From Plut-88900 sp965116945 (GTDB lineage: Bacteria > Chloroflexota > Dehalococcoidia > Plut-88900), in NCBI GenBank assembly GCA_965116945.1, contig OZ220734.1:2604001-2668000 (forward strand): 64,000 nucleotides of DNA, in the 5' to 3' direction. The position numbers were made by a program, and so were the translations under genes. The notes under the pieces were generated by a model that made no database searches, was not told the DNA's origin, and worked only from the letters and a program-made list of their open reading frames with translations. This document shows, piece by piece, positions 61,513 through 64,000 of the stretch. Every line of letters starts with the position of its first letter. Positions within the stretch are counted from its first letter, which is position 1.

Positions 61513-62367
61513 CTAATAGACATCGGCAAGCAGCACCCCCATCGCTATCGAATTGTTCCCAAAGTGGACCAGTATCGGCCCCCAGAGTGTTCTGGTCCTA
61601 TGATATAGCCACGCCAGCAGCAACCCCAAGACGAACAGCGGTGGAAAACTGAGCGGTTCCAGATGCACCGCCATGAAAAGCAGGGCGCTGACACCCGCAG
61701 CCCACCAGGGACCCCACCGCCCCGCCAGCCCTCCAAATACAAACCCCCTGAAGAACAGTTCCTCCGCAATCGGAGCCACTGCAACGGCCAGAATAGCCAG
61801 GCCAATCAGGTATTCACTCCCCGCCTCTACAAACGGAGTCGGTGACAGCTCTTCCGTGTCCACACCCGCCGCTTCCAGGATCAGGTAATAGACCACCTGC
61901 ACCACCATCTCCGCTATCAGCACCACAACCCCCCACCCCGCATCTCTCCACGCCGGCTTCCTCCACAACCCCAGCGCACTCCATCGCACGTTCCGCCTCA
62001 GCACGGCGAATATCCAGATAGTCAGCGGCAACGCAAGCTGCACAAATAGCATGCCCACCAGCAGAGGCACACCCGTGTATTCAACCTCAACCACCCGAGC
62101 CACGACCAGCACGATTGCCAGTATCGAAATTGCCTGGATTACGTAGAATCCCGTCCCCAGAGCCACGTCCCCCACGCCCAACCCCACCCCACCCCGAACC
62201 AACGGATTCTCAGCAGAGCCCGCTCCTTCCTGCGTATCGCCCCCACGGAACCTGATCACCGAGCCACAACGGATGCAGAAGCGCCAATCAGGCTCTACCT
62301 GCTGGCCGCAAACCTCGCAATATAGTGAGGATGCATATTCCCTGTCGGGCGCGTTAGCCGGATACAT
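61513..62367 (-). CDS. CPBP-family intramembrane metalloprotease with N-terminal zinc ribbon
   Basis: Residues 16-40 hold a C4 ribbon (YCEVCGQQVEPDWRFCIRCG). Several membrane helices follow. The CPBP/CAAX protease motifs are visible: EELFFRGFVFGGL (Glu-Glu-x-x-x-Arg), FMAVHLEPLSF (His) and LVHFGNNSIA (His/Asn). Members process CAAX-like or signal peptides and protect against bacteriocins. It lies between purL and purQ, an unusual interruption of the purine genes with no obvious functional link. Confidence 0.88.
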   Translation of the reverse strand: MYPANAPDREYASSLYCEVCGQQVEPDWRFCIRCGSVIRFRGGDTQEGAGSAENPLVRGGVGLGVGDVALGTGFYVIQAISILAIVLVVARVVEVEYTGVPLLVGMLFVQLALPLTIWIFAVLRRNVRWSALGLWRKPAWRDAGWGVVVLIAEMVVQVVYYLILEAAGVDTEELSPTPFVEAGSEYLIGLAILAVAVAPIAEELFFRGFVFGGLAGRWGPWWAAGVSALLFMAVHLEPLSFPPLFVLGLLLAWLYHRTRTLWGPILVHFGNNSIAMGVLLADVY

Positions 62368-62417
62368 GGGAAAAGGACTCTTTGGAATTCATGCAGAAAG
62401 TGTAGCGCGGGAGACCG

Positions 62418-63113
62418 TTACGCGCCCGCAAGTGATTCGATGACCGACTCGAATATGTACAACCCGTCCGTCCCTCCGAGGACTGGCTCGCAGCATCTTT
62501 CCGGGTGCGGCATCATCCCCAGCACATTCCCCTCCCGATTGGATATTCCAGCTATACCATTCAGCGAACCGTTTGGATTCGACTCCCGCGTAACCTCTCC
62601 CTCATCGCTGCAATAGCGGAACAGCACTCGACCCTCTTCCTCCAGGGTCTTTAGGGTCGACTCCTCCGCGTAGTACCGGCCCTCACCGTGGGAAATGGGC
62701 ACCCGCAGGCTTTGCCCCGATTCACAATTGCGCGTAAATGCGGTGTCGGTGTTATCCACCCGCAGATTCACCCATTCGCATCGGAATTCAAGGCTGTCAT
62801 TTCGTAGAAGCGCCCCGGGCAGCAGCCCCGACTCGCACAGCACCTGAAACCCGTTGCATATCCCGATGACCACCCCACCCCCTCCCGCAAAGTCCACAAC
62901 GGATTCCATCACCGGCGAAAACCGCGCAATAGCCCCGCACCTCAGGTAGTCCCCATACGAAAACCCCCCAGGCAACACCACGCAATCGTAAGAAGACAGG
63001 TCCGTCTCCTTATGCCAGACATAGCTCACCTCCTGCCCCAGCACCTCATCCAACACATGGTGACAGTCCACGTCACTCCACGTCCCAGGAAACACCACTA
63101 CCCCAAACCTCAT
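62418..63113 (-). CDS. purQ: Phosphoribosylformylglycinamidine synthase subunit PurQ
   Basis: The glutamine-amidotransferase subunit that supplies ammonia to PurL. The class I glutaminase triad is seen: Cys in GICNGFQVLCESGLLPGAL, and His and Glu in GMMPHPERCCEP. The start is the ATG at 63113 with a GGAGGA site 8 nt upstream; a TTG at 63119 is less likely. At 231 residues it is standard. Without a nearby purS, the complex must draw PurS from elsewhere. Confidence 0.96.
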   Translation of the reverse strand: MRFGVVVFPGTWSDVDCHHVLDEVLGQEVSYVWHKETDLSSYDCVVLPGGFSYGDYLRCGAIARFSPVMESVVDFAGGGGVVIGICNGFQVLCESGLLPGALLRNDSLEFRCEWVNLRVDNTDTAFTRNCESGQSLRVPISHGEGRYYAEESTLKTLEEEGRVLFRYCSDEGEVTRESNPNGSLNGIAGISNREGNVLGMMPHPERCCEPVLGGTDGLYIFESVIESLAGA

Positions 63114-63167
63114 CGCCAAATCCTCCCCCCATCCATGTCCAGAAGCTCCTTGAGCTTCACGACGGGT

Positions 63168-63310
63168 GGAGAGGGAGTGTCCAGTACCCTCTCCCTCGGC
63201 GAAACCTTTGCATAACCCAATCCATGGGGCTGGAGGGAGGTGCCCAGTCCCCTCTCCCTTGAGGGGAGAGGGTTAGAGCCTGTCCCGAGTCTCTCGAGGG
63301 AGTGAGGGTG
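63168..63310. repeat. Composite palindromic repeat block, CCCTCTCCC/GGGAGAGGG family
   Basis: Pair 1: GGAGAGGG (63168-63175) with CCCTCTCC (63187-63194). Pair 2: CCCCTCTCCC (63249-63258) with GGGGAGAGGG (63263-63272), then GTTAG and, after a 25-bp insertion, GAGGGTGA. Pair 2 matches the copy at 37063-37099 closely. Confidence 0.7.
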
Positions 63311-63350
63311 AATCCGAGAACCGATCATCGTTCAAAGTCCGCAAAACCGA

Positions 63351-63396
63351 CTAAAACAAAACCCGAGCCCCCGGTCAGCAATAACCCAGGCCCGGG
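63351..63396 (-). terminator. Intrinsic terminator of rpsU-yqeY
   Basis: On the minus strand CCCGGGCC and GGCTCGGG form an 8-bp stem with one G-U pair around a 19-nt loop, followed by TTTTGTTTT. It lies about 22 bp after the yqeY stop. Confidence 0.6.
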
Positions 63397-63418
63397 CCCT
63401 TCCTTCTTCAAATCGCAT

Positions 63419-63874
63419 TCAACCAGACTTCCCGGCCAACAACTCCCCTACTATCTGGTTAACCATCTTGCCGTCCGCCTTGCCCTTCACCTGGGGCATC
63501 AACTTGCCCATCACCTTGCCCCGCTCCCCGGGCCCGTTTGCCCCTACATCCTCTATAACCGATTGTGCTATTGCCCTTACTTCGTCCTCAGTGAGTTGCT
63601 GAGGCAAATATTTCGCAATTATGGACAGCTCAGCCTCTTCCTTCTCCACCAGGTCCGCCCTGTTTCCGTCTCGGAATGCCGTAATGCTCTCCTTCCGCCG
63701 CTTCGCCTCCCGAGACAGCACTTGCACCAATTCATCGTCCCCTAACGCCTTGCCCCGAGACTTCTCCTCCGACTGCACACTGGCCTTAATAAGACGTAAG
63801 GCGGAGCGCCTCAATTCATCCTTGTTGCGCACCGCCTCCAGGAGGTCTGCATCCAGCTGTTCTCGTAATGACAT
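63419..63874 (-). CDS. YqeY-like GatB/YqeY domain protein
   Basis: The 151-residue protein has the YqeY fold with LREQLDADLLEAVRNKDELRRSALRLI at the N-terminus (helical) and GKVMGKLMPQVKGKADGKMVNQI near the C-terminus. It is homologous to the tail domain of GatB, which binds tRNA. Function is not settled. It follows rpsU at 27 bp, the common rpsU-yqeY pairing. Confidence 0.9.
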   Translation of the reverse strand: MSLREQLDADLLEAVRNKDELRRSALRLIKASVQSEEKSRGKALGDDELVQVLSREAKRRKESITAFRDGNRADLVEKEEAELSIIAKYLPQQLTEDEVRAIAQSVIEDVGANGPGERGKVMGKLMPQVKGKADGKMVNQIVGELLAGKSG

Positions 63875-63901
63875 TGTCCGTCTGAGCTTTTCCCTTGCCT
63901 A

Positions 63902-64000
63902 CTATCGACGGGCGTTTCGCCGCTTGCGCGCCGCCGCTGCAGCCTTCTTCTTGCGCTTGATGCTCGGCTTCTCGTAATACTCCCGACGCCTCGCCTCGGA
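63902..64000 (-). CDS. rpsU: Ribosomal protein S21, C-terminal part (partial at right edge)
   Basis: Read on the minus strand, the last 32 codons give RRREYYEKPSIKRKKK followed by an Ala- and Arg-rich end (ARKRRNARR), which is the S21 C-terminus. The start lies beyond the window edge. S21 binds the 16S rRNA platform near the anti-Shine-Dalgarno site. The yqeY gene follows. Confidence 0.9.
   Translation of the reverse strand, partial: SEARRREYYEKPSIKRKKKAAAAARKRRNARR

Larger units (their letters stand above)
63114..63418. other. Intergenic region with hairpins between purQ and yqeY
   Basis: The 305 bp contain no supported gene. They hold two inverted-repeat pairs related to the CCCTCTCCC family and the yqeY terminator. 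Confidence 0.6.

Noticed and set aside
1..64000. CRISPR array, rRNA or tRNA genes
   Set aside because: No regularly spaced repeats, and no rRNA or tRNA sequence blocks, were seen on either strand.

Overview
The window is one continuous bacterial chromosome segment of about 60 genes, GC-moderate to GC-rich, with many ATG/GTG/TTG starts and short ATGA-type overlaps. The gene set (clpX-clpP-trigger factor; dnaB with a DnaD-like and a DnaC/DnaI-like partner; fused siroheme decarboxylase; CobA-HemD fusion; VTT, PAC2 and DUF1802 proteins; two tandem enoyl-CoA hydratases; three MFS permeases) fits an environmental Chloroflexota lineage such as marine Dehalococcoidia/SAR202. That placement is inferred from gene content only; no rRNA or tRNA gene is visible.

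Layout: (1) 1-8813 (+) is the 3' end of a natural-product cluster: a type I polyketide synthase running in from the left edge, a free-standing acyl carrier protein, an Sfp-type phosphopantetheinyl transferase, an alpha/beta hydrolase, and a PhyH-family Fe(II)/2-oxoglutarate enzyme whose iron-binding Asp is replaced by Gly, as in non-heme iron halogenases. (2) 9123-15824 (+) is housekeeping: dprA, topA, xerC, aroQ, an M24 peptidase, efp. (3) 15961-17719 (+) is a small accessory trio: DUF1989, EthD-like, formyltransferase. (4) 18024-27190 (-) holds two enoyl-CoA hydratases, clpX, clpP, tig, aspS, a principal-type sigma factor and folD. (5) 27347-41511 is a mosaic of short operons: metF, MFS, coaBC-coaX with an adjacent toxin-antitoxin pair, nnr, acpS, yvcK-like, a Mg-chelatase-like ATPase, rlmD-maf and two tandem MFS genes. 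(6) 41689-49198 (+) carries a VTT membrane protein and then a tetrapyrrole operon: siroheme dehydrogenase, hemC, cobA-hemD, hemB, DUF1802, aldo/keto reductase and an AhbA-AhbB fusion. (7) 49286-53227 has a 34-codon membrane peptide and a small catabolic-looking island (2-hydroxyacid dehydrogenase, RraA aldolase, P5CR-like, Ldh2-type dehydrogenase). (8) 53401-64000 has PAC2, HIT, the replication genes, rplI with a very long acidic tail, purL, a CPBP protease, purQ, yqeY and the 3' end of rpsU.

How parts work together: the PPTase can load the PKS and its free ACP, and the HxG enzyme could act on an ACP-bound chain. The tetrapyrrole operon leads from aminolevulinate to siroheme and on to didecarboxysiroheme, the branch point for siroheme-dependent heme or heme d1. 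folD and metF, facing away from each other, supply C1-folates. coaX, coaBC and acpS form a CoA/carrier-protein neighbourhood. dnaB, the DnaD-like gene and the twin-ATPase loader form a replication-initiation cassette.

The most unusual observations are the HxG oxygenase next to the PKS; the PKS C-terminal KS-AT pair with substituted catalytic residues; two genes (maf and one MFS gene) that seem to need non-standard start codons; a tandemly duplicated helicase-loader ATPase; the acidic tail on L9; and an 18-bp perfect palindrome abutting the sigma-factor promoter.
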